Origin: Cladorhizidae sp. MBARI D1340-BT2
Lineage: Eukaryota > Porifera > Demospongiae > Poecilosclerida > Cladorhizidae
Assembly: GCA_028752905.1 (NCBI GenBank)
Contig: JAQNBH010000049.1
Span: forward strand, 372,001-436,000
Length of the DNA: 64,000 bases
Direction: 5' to 3'
The translations under genes were made by a program, and so were the position numbers. The stretch's first letter is position 1; each line of letters opens with the position of its first letter. Shown here in pieces: positions 1 through 10,854 of the stretch. The notes beneath the pieces are model-generated. The model ran no database searches. It was given only the letters and a program-made list of their open reading frames with translations, and was not told where the DNA came from.

Positions 1-898
1 CTTCGTAGATTATCCACACTTCACTGAATAGACTTGATGTATAGCTATTAAGATAGGACTCTCTAAGTGCTCTCTCTTGATACCAAACATCCATATATTC
101 TGCACACTTCACTGTAATGGACTTGCAAGATAGGTATCTCTCAGTGTTCTCTATCTTGAGCTGAACATGTTAGCTTCATAGATTCTCCACACTTCACTGA
201 ATAGACTTGATATATAGCTCTAAAGGTAGGCCTCTCTCTGTTCTCTCTCTTGATACCAAACATCCGTATATTCTGCATACATAGAATCACAAGATAGGTT
301 TCTCTATGTGTTCTCTATCTTGATGCTAAACAGGTTAGCTTCATAGATTCTCCACACTTCACTGTATAAACTTGATATATAGCTATTAAGATAGGTCTCT
401 CCCTGTGCTCTCTGTTGATATCAAACATCCATAATATTCTGCATACTTCACTGTAATGGACTTGATATGATTCGAATGATAGGTTTCATTGTGTGTTCTC
501 TATCTTGATATTTGCCCTAATTTGGTCTACATGTTTCTCATTTTCCCCCCAAAAATCTTGTTATTTTGCCGTAAAGCTCATAACTTTTCTACACTTTACC
601 CAAAAAAGATAATTTTTATTTATATCACCGGATAGCCCTTCTAATTATCTGTCTTTTGTACGTGCCAAAATTTTGAGTACTCTAAGTATTAGCAAGTTAT
701 GGTGATTTGAAGTGGTAAGGTTTGCGATCTTTCCTGGCGTTTTCCAGTTGCCAAAGCGGTGGCCTGCCAGTGAAAAACCACTACATTTATTGATAATCTG
801 TTGATATGTTGCAGATAAGGGCCTTCTCTATCAGTTGACAAAATCTGGGACTTTGGTCTTGTTAATTAGGGCAGTTATGAATTGTACACTTACTTGAT
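1..898 (+). repeat. satellite monomer M1 (left-truncated by window; 912 bp if complete)
   Basis: Starts 14th base into A1. Carries the 4-bp tatt-type insertion giving ttttatttatatc, gcatac in B3, and gttgatatg instead of gttgacatg near the end. Tract is T4C6A5. Partner in copy 2 is M43; local relative is M6. Confidence 0.93.
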
Positions 899-1802
899 GC
901 TAAACATGTTAGCTTCGTAGATTATCCACACTTCACTGAATAGACTTGATGTATAGCTATTAAGATAGGACTCTCTAAGTGCTCTATCTTACCAAACATC
1001 CATATATTCTGCACACTTCACTGTAATGGACTTGCAAGATAGGTATCTCTCAGTGTTCTCTATCTTGAGCTGAACATGTTAGCTTCATAGATTCTCCACA
1101 CTTCACTGAATAGACTTGATATATAGCTCTAAAGGTAGGCCTCTCTCTGTTCTCTCTCTTGATACCAAACATCCGTATATTCTGCATACATAGAATCACA
1201 AGATAGGTTTCTCTATGTGTTCTCTATCTTGATGCTAAACAGGTTAGCTTCATAGATTCTCCACACTTCACTGTATAAACTTGATATATAGCTATTAAGA
1301 TAGGTCTCTCCCTGTGCTCTCTGTTGATATCAAACATCCATAATATTCTGCACACTTCACTGTAATGGACTTGATATGATTCGAATGATAGGTTTCATTG
1401 TGTGTTCTCTATCTTGATATTTGCCCTAATTTGGTCTACATGTTTCTCATTTTCCCCCCAAAATCTTGTTATTTTGCCGTAAAGCTCATAACTTTTCTAC
1501 ACTTTACCCAAAAAATATAATTTTTATATCACCGGATAGCCCTTCTAATTATCTGTCTTTTGTACGTGCCAAAATTTTGAGTACTCTAAGAATTAGCAAG
1601 TTATGGTGATTTGAAGTGGTAAGGTTTGCGATCTTTCCTGGCGTTTTCCAGTTGCCAAAGCGGTGGCCTGCCAGTGAAAAACCACTACATTTATTGATAA
1701 TCTGTTGACATGTTGCAGATAAGGGCCTTCTCTATCAGTTGACAAAATCTGGGACTTTGGTCTTGTTAATTAGGGCAGTTATGAATTGTACACTTACTTG
1801 AT
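899..1802 (+). repeat. satellite monomer M2 (904 bp)
   Basis: A1 reads gctctatcttacc at 981-993 (gat lost and C to A). Tract T4C6A4 is one base short. It has aatataat and aagaattagc. Same combination as M44 and M49. Confidence 0.93.
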
Positions 1803-1897
1803 GCTAAACATGTTAGCTTCGTAGATTATCCACACTTCACTGAATAGACTTGATGTATAGCTATTAAGATAGGACTCTCTAAGTGCTCTCTCTTGAT
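1803..1897 (+). repeat. subrepeat A1 of reference monomer M3 (95 bp)
   Basis: First of six related subrepeats. It opens with gctaaacatg, contains cacttcactg and ends in ctctcttgat. It aligns well with A2 (1977-2070) and A3 (2141-2235) and more weakly with the B units. This is the subrepeat that loses 15 bp in the 893-bp monomers and gat in M2, M44 and M49. Confidence 0.85.
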
Positions 1898-1976
1898 ACC
1901 AAACATCCATATATTCTGCACACTTCACTGTAATGGACTTGCAAGATAGGTATCTCTCAGTGTTCTCTATCTTGAG
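1898..1976 (+). repeat. subrepeat B1 of reference monomer M3 (79 bp)
   Basis: Opens with accaaacatcc, holds cacttcactg and ends in ctatcttgag. Compared with the A units it is missing roughly ten bases after ggacttg. It aligns best with B3. Its junction with A2 carries the gagctg/gagcta variant linked to the 15-bp deletion. Confidence 0.85.
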
Positions 1977-2070
1977 CTGAACATGTTAGCTTCATAGATT
2001 CTCCACACTTCACTGAATAGACTTGATATATAGCTCTAAAGGTAGGCCTCTCTCTGTTCTCTCTCTTGAT
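1977..2070 (+). repeat. subrepeat A2 of reference monomer M3 (94 bp)
   Basis: Second A-type unit, closely matching A1 and A3 through ttagcttcatagattctcc and cacttcactg. Its distal part is an almost pure pyrimidine run (ctctctctgttctctctctt). In M13 and M55 it is one base shorter, reading agctcaaagggagg. Confidence 0.85.
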
Positions 2071-2140
2071 ACCAAACATCCGTATATTCTGCATACATAG
2101 AATCACAAGATAGGTTTCTCTATGTGTTCTCTATCTTGAT
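2071..2140 (+). repeat. subrepeat B2 of reference monomer M3 (70 bp)
   Basis: The shortest and most diverged B unit. It keeps the accaaacatcc opening and the tctctatcttgat end, but the central cacttcactg motif is replaced by catacatagaatcac, so part of the unit seems deleted. It carries the catccg to catcca CpG-type change in M9 and M51. Confidence 0.82.
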
Positions 2141-2235
2141 GCTAAACAGGTTAGCTTCATAGATTCTCCACACTTCACTGTATAAACTTGATATATAGCT
2201 ATTAAGATAGGTCTCTCCCTGTGCTCTCTGTTGAT
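2141..2235 (+). repeat. subrepeat A3 of reference monomer M3 (95 bp)
   Basis: Third A-type unit, opening gctaaacagg (G for T relative to A1) and containing cacttcactg followed by tataaac rather than aatagac. It ends ctctgttgat. M9 has a private A to T change here at 7606 that its partner M51 lacks. Confidence 0.85.
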
Positions 2236-2325
2236 ATCAAACATCCATAATATTCTGCACACTTCACTGTAATGGACTTGATATGATTCGAATGATAGGT
2301 TTCATTGTGTGTTCTCTATCTTGAT
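2236..2325 (+). repeat. subrepeat B3 of reference monomer M3 (90 bp)
   Basis: Third B-type unit, the longest because it has an extra atatgattcgaatga stretch after ggacttg. That stretch contains the palindrome attcgaat. The CpG inside it is changed to TpG in M12, M21, M30, M32, M42, M54 and M63. Confidence 0.85.
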
Positions 2326-2710
2326 ATTTGCCCTAATTTGGTCTACATGTTTCTCATTTCCCCCCCAAAAATCTTGTTATTTTTCCGTAAAGCTCATAAC
2401 TTTTCTAAACTTTACCCCAAAAAGATAATTTTTATATCATCGGATAGCCCTTCTAATTATCTGTCTTTTGTACGTGCCAAAATTTTGAGTACTCTAAGTA
2501 TTAGCAAGTTATGGTGATTTGAAGTGGTAAGGTTTGCGATCTTTCCTGGCGTTTTCCAGTTGCCAAAGCGGTGGCCTGCCAGTGAAAAACCACTACATTT
2601 ATTGATAATCTGTTGACATGTTGCAGATAAGGGCCTTCTCTATCAGTTGACAAAATCTGGGACTTTGGTCTTGTTAATTAGGGCAGTTATGAATTGTACT
2701 CTTACTTGAT
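2326..2710 (+). repeat. non-subrepetitive segment of reference monomer M3 (385 bp)
   Basis: From atttgcccta to cttacttgat, where the next monomer starts. I see no internal repeat and no similarity to the A/B subrepeats. It begins with a T-C-A homopolymer tract (about 2358-2372), followed by an AT-rich part and then a more GC-rich part around 2530-2595. Most monomer-diagnostic variants lie here. It may be an unrelated sequence captured next to the A/B block before amplification; that origin is inference. Confidence 0.8.
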
Positions 2711-3603
2711 GCTAAACATGTTAGCTTCGTAGATTATCCACACTTCACTGAATAGACTTGATGTATAGCTATTAAGATAGGACTCTTGATACCAAACATC
2801 CATATATTCTGCACACTTCACTGTAATGGACTTGCAAGATAGGTATCTCTCAGTGTTCTCTATCTTGAGCTAAACATGTTAGCTTCATAGATTCTCCACA
2901 CTTCACTGAATAGACTTGATATATAGCTCTAAAGGTAGGCCTCTCTCTGTTCTCTCTCTTGATACCAAACATCCGTATATTCTGCATACATAGAATCACA
3001 AGATAGGTTTCTCTATGTGTTCTCTATCTTGATGCTAAACAGGTTAGCTTCATAGATTCTCCACACTTCACTGTATAAACTTGATATATAGCTATTAAGA
3101 TAGGTCTCTCCCTGTGCTCTCTGTTGATATCAAACATCCATAATATTCTGCACACTTCACTGTAATGGACTTGATATGATTCGAATGATAGGTTTCATTG
3201 TGTGTTCTCTATCTTGATATTTGCCCTAATTTGGTCTACATGTTTCTCATTTCCCCCCCAAAAATCTTGTTATTTTGCCGTAAAGCTCATAACTTTTCTA
3301 CACTTTACCCAAAAAAGATAATTTTTATATCACCGGATAGCCCTTCTAATTATCTGTCTTTTGTACGTGCCAAAATTTTGAGTACTCTAAGTATTAGCAA
3401 GTTATGGTGATTTGAAGTGGTAAGGTTTGCGATCTTTCCTGGCGTTTTCCAGTTGCCAAAGCGGTGGCCTGCCAGTGAAAAACCACTACATTTATTGATA
3501 ATCTGTTGACATGTTGCAGATAAGGGCCTTCTCTATCAGTTGACAAAATCTGGGACTTTGGTCTTGTTAATTAGGGCAGTTATGAATTGTACACTTACTT
3601 GAT
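2711..3603 (+). repeat. satellite monomer M4 (893 bp, 15-bp deletion)
   Basis: Deletion in A1 leaves ggactcttgat at about 2780-2790; linked gagcta follows. Tract T3C7A5, otherwise common-type right half. Partner M46. Confidence 0.93.
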
Positions 3604-4511
3604 GCTAAACATGTTAGCTTCGTAGATTATCCACACTTCACTGAATAGACTTGATGTATAGCTATTAAGATAGGACTCTCTAAGTGCTCTCTCTTGATAC
3701 CAAACATCCATATATTCTGCACACTTCACTGTAATGGACTTGCAAGATAGGTATCTCTCAGTGTTCTCTATCTTGAGCTGAACATGTTAGCTTCATAGAT
3801 TCTCCACACTTCACTGAATAGACTTGATATATAGCTCTAAAGGTAGGCCTCTCTCTGTTCTCTCTCTTGATACCAAACATCCGTATATTCTGCATACATA
3901 GAATCACAAGATAGGTTTCTCTATGTGTTCTCTATCTTGATGCTAAACAGGTTAGCTTCATAGATTCTCCACACTTCACTGTATAAACTTGATATATAGC
4001 TATTAAGATAGGTCTCTCCCTGTGCTCTCTGTTGATATCAAACATCCATAATATTCTGCACACTTCACTGTAATGGACTTGATATGATTCGAATGATAGG
4101 TTTCATTGTGTGTTCTCTATCTTGATATTTGCCCTAATTTGGTCTACATGTTTCTCATTTTCCCCCCAAAAATCTTGTTATTTTGCCGTAAAGCTCATAA
4201 CTTTTCTACACTTTACCCAAAAAAGATAATTTTTATATCACCGGATAGCCCTTCTAATTATCTGTCTTTTGTACGTGCCAAAAATTTTAGTACTCTAAGT
4301 ATTAGCAAGTTATGGTGATTTGAAGTGGTAAGGTTTGCGATCTTTCCTGGCGTTTTCCAGTTGCCAAAGCGGTGGCCTGCCAGTGAAAAACCACTACATT
4401 TATTGATAATCTGTTGACATGTTGCAGATAAGGGCCTTCTCTATCAGTTGACAAAATCTGGGACTTTGGTCTTGTTAATTAGGGCAGTTATGAATTGTAC
4501 ACTTACTTGAT
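3604..4511 (+). repeat. satellite monomer M5 (908 bp)
   Basis: Private aaaaattttag (4280-4290) in place of aaaattttgag, shared only with M47. Tract T4C6A5. Confidence 0.93.
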
Positions 4512-5423
4512 GCTAAACATGTTAGCTTCGTAGATTATCCACACTTCACTGAATAGACTTGATGTATAGCTATTAAGATAGGACTCTCTAAGTGCTCTCT
4601 CTTGATACCAAACATCCATATATTCTGCACACTTCACTGTAATGGACTTGCAAGATAGGTATCTCTCAGTGTTCTCTATCTTGAGCTGAACATGTTAGCT
4701 TCATAGATTCTCCACACTTCACTGAATAGACTTGATATATAGCTCTAAAGGTAGGCCTCTCTCTGTTCTCTCTCTTGATACCAAACATCCGTATATTCTG
4801 CATACATAGAATCACAAGATAGGTTTCTCTATGTGTTCTCTATCTTGATGCTAAACAGGTTAGCTTCATAGATTCTCCACACTTCACTGTATAAACTTGA
4901 TATATAGCTATTAAGATAGGTCTCTCCCTGTGCTCTCTGTTGATATCAAACATCCATAATATTCTGCATACTTCACTGTAATGGACTTGATATGATTCGA
5001 ATGATAGGTTTCATTGTGTGTTCTCTATCTTGATATTTGCCCTAATTTGGTCTACATGTTTCTCATTTTCCCCCCAAAAATCTTGTTATTTTGCCGTAAA
5101 GCTCATAACTTTTCTACACTTTACCCAAAAAAGATAATTTTTATTTATATCACCGGATAGCCCTTCTAATTATCTGTCTTTTGTACGTGCCAAAATTTTG
5201 AGTACTCTAAGTATTAGCAAGTTATGGTGATTTGAAGTGGTAAGGTTTGCGATCTTTCCTGGCGTTTTCCAGTTGCCAAAGCGGTGGCCTGCCAGTGAAA
5301 AACCACTACATTTATTGATAATCTGTTGATATGTTGCAGATAAGGGCCTTCTCTATCAGTTGACAAAATCTGGGACTTTGGTCTTGTTAATTAGGGCAGT
5401 TATGAATTGTACACTTACTTGAT
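4512..5423 (+). repeat. satellite monomer M6 (912 bp)
   Basis: Same 4-bp insertion, gcatac and gttgatatg as M1, five monomers earlier. Partner M48. Confidence 0.93.
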
Positions 5424-6330
5424 GCTAAACATGTTAGCTTCGTAGATTATCCACACTTCACTGAATAGACTTGATGTATAGCTATTAAGATAGGACTCTC
5501 TAAGTGCTCTCTCTTGATACCAAACATCCATATATTCTGCACACTTCACTGTAATGGACTTGCAAGATAGGTATCTCTCAGTGTTCTCTATCTTGAGCTG
5601 AACATGTTAGCTTCATAGATTCTCCACACTTCACTGAATAGACTTGATATATAGCTCTAAAGGTAGGCCTCTCTCTGTTCTCTCTCTTGATACCAAACAT
5701 CCGTATATTCTGCATACATAGAATCACAAGATAGGTTTCTCTATGTGTTCTCTATCTTGATGCTAAACAGGTTAGCTTCATAGATTCTCCACACTTCACT
5801 GTATAAACTTGATATATAGCTATTAAGATAGGTCTCTCCCTGTGCTCTCTGTTGATATCAAACATCCATAATATTCTGCACACTTCACTGTAATGGACTT
5901 GATATGATTCGAATGATAGGTTTCATTGTGTGTTCTCTATCTTGATATTTGCCCTAATTTGGTCTACATGTTTCTCATTTTCCCCCCAAAATCTTGTTAT
6001 TTTGCCGTAAAGCTCATAACTTTTCTACACTTTACCCAAAAAATATAATGTTTATATCACCGGATAGCCCTTCTAATTATCTGTCTTTTGTACGTGCCAA
6101 AATTTTGAGTACTCTAAGAATTAGCAAGTTATGGTGATTTGAAGTGGTAAGGTTTGCGATCTTTCCTGGCGTTTTCCAGTTGCCAAAGCGGTGGCCTGCC
6201 AGTGAAAAACCACTACATTTATTGATAATCTGTTGACATGTTGCAGATAAGGGCCTTCTCTATCAGTTGACAAAATCTGGGACTTTGGTCTTGTTAATTA
6301 GGGCAGTTATGAATTGTACACTTACTTGAT
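5424..6330 (+). repeat. satellite monomer M7 (907 bp)
   Basis: Keeps the full gctctctcttgatacc in A1, unlike its positional partner M49, and has a private G at 6050. Tract T4C6A4 and aagaattagc tie it to M2. Confidence 0.93.
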
Positions 6331-7238
6331 GCTAAACATGTTAGCTTCGTAGATTATCCACACTTCACTGAATAGACTTGATGTATAGCTATTAAGATAG
6401 GACTCTCTAAGTGCTCTCTCTTGATACCAAACATCCATATATTCTGCACACTTCACTGTAATGGACTTGCAAGATAGGTATCTCTCAGTGTTCTCTATCT
6501 TGAGCTGAACATGTTAGCTTCATAGATTCTCCACACTTCACTGAATAGACTTGATATATAGCTCTAAAGGTAGGCCTCTCTCTGTTCTCTCTCTTGATAC
6601 CAAACATCCGTATATTCTGCATACATAGAATCACAAGATAGGTTTCTCTATGTGTTCTCTATCTTGATGCTAAACAGGTTAGCTTCATAGATTCTCCACA
6701 CTTCACTGTATAAACTTGATATATAGCTATTAAGATAGGTCTCTCCCTGTGCTCTCTGTTGATATCAAACATCCATAATATTCTGCACACTTCACTGTAA
6801 TGGACTTGATATGATTCGAATGATAGGTTTCATTGTGTGTTCTCTATCTTGATATTTGCCCTAATTTGGTCTACATGTTTCTCATTTCCCCCCCCAAAAT
6901 CTTGTTATTTTGCCGTAAAGCTCATAACTGTTTTACACTTTACCCAAAAAAGATAATTTTTATATCACCGGATAGCCCTTCTAATTATCTGTCTTTTGTA
7001 CGTGCCAAAATTTTGAGTACTCTAAGTATTAGCAAGTTATGGTGATTTGAAGTGGTAAGGTTTGCGATCTTTCCTGGCGTTTTCCAGTTGCCAAAGCGGT
7101 GGCCTGCCAGTGAAAAACCACTACATTTATTGATAATCTGTTGACATGTTGCAGATAAGGGCCTTCTCTATCAGTTGACAAAATCTGGGACTTTGGTCTT
7201 GTTAGTTAGGGCAGTTATGAATTGTACACTTACTTGAT
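6331..7238 (+). repeat. satellite monomer M8 (908 bp)
   Basis: Tract T3C8A4, aactgttttac, and ttagttagg (for ttaattagg). Same set in M34 and M50. Confidence 0.93.
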
Positions 7239-8146
7239 GCTAAACATGTTAGCTTCGTAGATTATCCACACTTCACTGAATAGACTTGATGTATAGCTAT
7301 TAAGATAGGACTCTCTAAGTGCTCTCTCTTGATACCAAACATCCATATATTCTGCACACTTCACTGTAATGGACTTGCAAGATAGGTATCTCTCAGTGTT
7401 CTCTATCTTGAGCTGAACATGTTAGCTTCATAGATTCTCCACACTTCACTGAATAGACTTGATATATAGCTCTAAAGGTAGGCCTCTCTCTGTTCTCTCT
7501 CTTGATACCAAACATCCATATATTCTGCATACATAGAATCACAAGATAGGTTTCTCTATGTGTTCTCTATCTTGATGCTAAACAGGTTAGCTTCATAGAT
7601 TCTCCTCACTTCACTGTATAAACTTGATATATAGCTATTAAGATAGGTCTCTCCCTGTGCTCTCTGTTGATATCAAACATCCATAATATTCTGCACACTT
7701 CACTGTAATGGACTTGATATGATTCGAATGATAGGTTTCATTGTGTGTTCTCTATCTTGATATTTGCCCTAATTTGGTCTATATGTTTCTCATTTCCCCC
7801 CCCAAAATCTTGTTATTTTGCCGTAAAGCTCATAACTGTTCTATACTTTACTCAAAAAAGATAATTTTTATATCACCGGATAGCCCTTCTAATTATCTGT
7901 CTTTTGTACGTGCCAAAATTTTGAGTACTCTAAGTATTAGCAAGTTATGGTGATTTGAAGTGGTAAGGTTTGCGATCTTTCCTGGCGTTTTCCAGTTGCC
8001 AAAGCGGTGGCCTGCCAGTGAAAAACCACTACATTTATTGATAATCTGTTGACATGTTGCAGATAAGGGCCTTCTCTATCAGTTGACAAAATCTGGGACT
8101 TTGGTCTTGTTAATTAGGGCAGTTATAAATTGTACTCTTACTTGAT
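7239..8146 (+). repeat. satellite monomer M9 (908 bp)
   Basis: catcca in B2, T at 7606 in A3 (private), ctatatg, T3C8A4, ctatac, actcaaaa, tataaat and gtactctta. Partner M51; relative M35. Confidence 0.93.
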
Positions 8147-9053
8147 GCTAAACATGTTAGCTTCGTAGATTATCCACACTTCACTGAATAGACTTGATGT
8201 ATAGCTATTAAGATAGGACTCTCTAAGTGCTCTCTCTTGATACCAAACATCCATATATTCTGCACACTTCACTGTAATGGACTTGCAAGATAGGTATCTC
8301 TCAGTGTTCTCTATCTTGAGCTGAACATGTTAGCTTCATAGATTCTCCACACTTCACTGAATAGACTTGATATATAGCTCTAAAGGTAGGCCTCTCTCTG
8401 TTCTCTCTCTTGATACCAAACATCCGTATATTCTGCATACATAGAATCACAAGATAGGTTTCTCTATGTGTTCTCTATCTTGATGCTAAACAGGTTAGCT
8501 TCATAGATTCTCCACACTTCACTGTATAAACTTGATATATAGCTATTAAGATAGGTCTCTCCCTGTGCTCTCTGTTGATATCAAACATCCATAATATTCT
8601 GCACACTTCACTGTAATGGACTTGATATGATTCGAATGATAGGTTTCATTGTGTGTTCTCTATCTTGATATTTGCCCTAATTTGGTCTACATGTTTCTCA
8701 TTTCCCCCCCAAAAATCTTGTTATTTTTCCGTAAAGCTCATAACTTTTCTAAACTTTACCCAAAAAAGATAATTTCATATCATCGGATAGCCCTTCTAAT
8801 TATCTGTCTTTTGTACGTGCCAAAATTTTGAGTACTCTAAGTATTAGCAAGTTATGGTGATTTGAAGTGGTAAGGTTTGCGATCTTTCCTGGCGTTTTCC
8901 AGTTGCCAAAGCGGTGGCCTGCCAGTGAAAAACCACTACATTTATTGATAATCTGTTGACATGTTGCAGATAAGGGCCTTCTCTATCAGTTGACAAAATC
9001 TGGGACTTTGGTCTTGTTAATTAGGGCAGTTATGAATTGTACTCTTACTTGAT
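8147..9053 (+). repeat. satellite monomer M10 (907 bp)
   Basis: M3/M19 type, with the T-run shortened and changed to aatttcatatcatcgg. Partner M52. Confidence 0.93.
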
Positions 9054-9946
9054 GCTAAACATGTTAGCTTCGTAGATTATCCACACTTCACTGAATAGAC
9101 TTGATGTATAGCTATTAAGATAGGACTCTTGATACCAAACATCCATATATTCTGCACACTTCACTGTAATGGACTTGCAAGATAGGTATCTCTCAGTGTT
9201 CTCTATCTTGAGCTAAACATGTTAGCTTCATAGATTCTCCACACTTCACTGAATAGACTTGATATATAGCTCTAAAGGTAGGCCTCTCTCTGTTCTCTCT
9301 CTTGATACCAAACATCCGTATATTCTGCATACATAGAATCACAAGATAGGTTTCTCTATGTGTTCTCTATCTTGATGCTAAACAGGTTAGCTTCATAGAT
9401 TCTCCACACTTCACTGTATAAACTTGATATATAGCTATTAAGATAGGTCTCTCCCTGTGCTCTCTGTTGATATCAAACATCCATAATATTCTGCACACTT
9501 CACTGTAATGGACTTGATATGATTCGAATGATAGGTTTCATTGTGTGTTCTCTATCTTGATATTTGCCCTAATTTGGTCTACATGTTTCTCATTTTCCCC
9601 CCAAAAATCTTGTTATTTTGCCGTAAAGCTCATAACTTTTCTACACTTTACCCAAAAAAGATAATTTTTATATCACCGGATAGCCCTTCTAATTATCTGT
9701 CTTTTGTACGTGCCAAAATTTTGAGTACTCTAAGTATTAGCAAGTTATGGTGATTTGAAGTGGTAAGGTTTGCGATCTTTCCTGGCGTTTTCCAGTTGCC
9801 AAAGCGGTGGCCTGCCAGTGAAAAACCACTACATTTATTGATAATCTGTTGACATGTTGCAGATAAGGGCCTTCTCTATCAGTTGACAAAATCTGGGACT
9901 TTGGTCTTGTTAATTAGGGCAGTTATGAATTGTACACTTACTTGAT
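9054..9946 (+). repeat. satellite monomer M11 (893 bp, 15-bp deletion)
   Basis: A1 deletion at about 9125-9131 with gagcta. Tract T4C6A5. Same type as M20 and M53. Confidence 0.93.
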
Positions 9947-10854
9947 GCTAAACATGTTAGCTTCGTAGATTATCCACACTTCACTGAATAGACTTGATGT
10001 ATAGCTATTAAGATAGGACTCTCTAAGTGCTCTCTCTTGATACCAAACATCCATATATTCTGCACACTTCACTGTAATGGACTTGCAAGATAGGTATCTC
10101 TCAGTGTTCTCTATCTTGAGCTGAACATGTTAGCTTCATAGATTCTCCACACTTCACTGAATAGACTTGATATATAGCTCTAAAGGTAGGCCTCTCTCTG
10201 TTCTCTCTCTTGATACCAAACATCCGTATATTCTGCATACATAGAATCACAAGATAGGTTTCTCTATGTGTTCTCTATCTTGATGCTAAACAGGTTAGCT
10301 TCATAGATTCTCCACACTTCACTGTATAAACTTGATATATAGCTATTAAGATAGGTCTCTCCCTGTGCTCTCTGTTGATATCAAACATCCATAATATTCT
10401 GCACACTTCACTGTAATGGACTTGATATGATTTGAATGATAGGTTTCATTGTGTGTTCTCTATCTTGATATTTGCCCTAATTTGGTCTACATGTTTCTCA
10501 TTTCCCCCCCCAAAATCTTGTTATTTTGCCGTAAAGCTCATAACTGTTCTACACTTTACCCAAAAAATATAATTTTTATATCACCGAATAGCCCTTCTAA
10601 TTATCTGTCTTTTGTATGTGCCAAAATTTTGAGTACTCTAAGTATTAGCAAGTTATGGTGATTTGAAGTGGTAAGGTTTGCGATCTTTCCTGGCGTTTTC
10701 CAGTTGCCAAAGTGGTGGCCTGCCAGTGAAAAACCACTACATTTATTGATAATCTGTTGACATGTTGCAGATAAGGGCCTTCTCTATCAGTTGACAAAAT
10801 CTGGGACTTTGGTCTTGTTAATTAGGGCAGTTATGAATTGTACACTTACTTGAT
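9947..10854 (+). repeat. satellite monomer M12 (908 bp)
   Basis: gatttgaatg in B3 (T at 10433), T3C8A4, aactgttctac, aatataat, caccgaat, tatgtg and agtggtgg. Same type as M21, M54 and M63. Confidence 0.93.

Larger units (their letters stand above)
1803..2710 (+). repeat. satellite monomer M3 (908 bp), reference unit
   Basis: Tract T3C7A5, ttccgt instead of tgccgt, ctaaac, accccaaaaag, catcgg, and gtactctta near the end. Related to M10, M19 and the left part of M17; partner M45. Confidence 0.93.

Noticed and set aside
1..38. CENP-B box-like sequence at cttcgtagattatcc (each A1) and attcgaatgatagg (each B3)
   Set aside because: The essential CGGG half of the box is absent in both and only the TTCG half matches, so I do not call a CENP-B site.
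2286..2300. RNA polymerase III B-box-like sequence around gattcgaatg
   Set aside because: The flanking G and C of the B-box consensus do not match, no A box sits at a suitable distance, and no tRNA fold was found.
2305..2517. Recurring open frame of up to 70 codons (+ strand) in 61 monomers, for example here and at 3198-3410
   Set aside because: It starts at TTG inside subrepeat B3, crosses the homopolymer tract, and is frameshifted in M1, M2, M6, M7, M33, M43, M44, M48 and M49 and cut to 60 codons in M10 and M52. Most differences between copies change the residue. No ATG start context, domain or purifying selection is visible, so it is a by-product of the repeat.
2540..2600. Possible hairpins ctggc/gccag (2546-2550 with 2578-2582) and agtg/cact (2581-2584 with 2591-2594)
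   Set aside because: Stems of 4-5 bp that compete for the same bases are expected by chance; no conserved compensatory changes were seen.
2683..2690. ttaggg resembling a telomere repeat
   Set aside because: It occurs once per monomer within ttaattagggcag and is never tandem.
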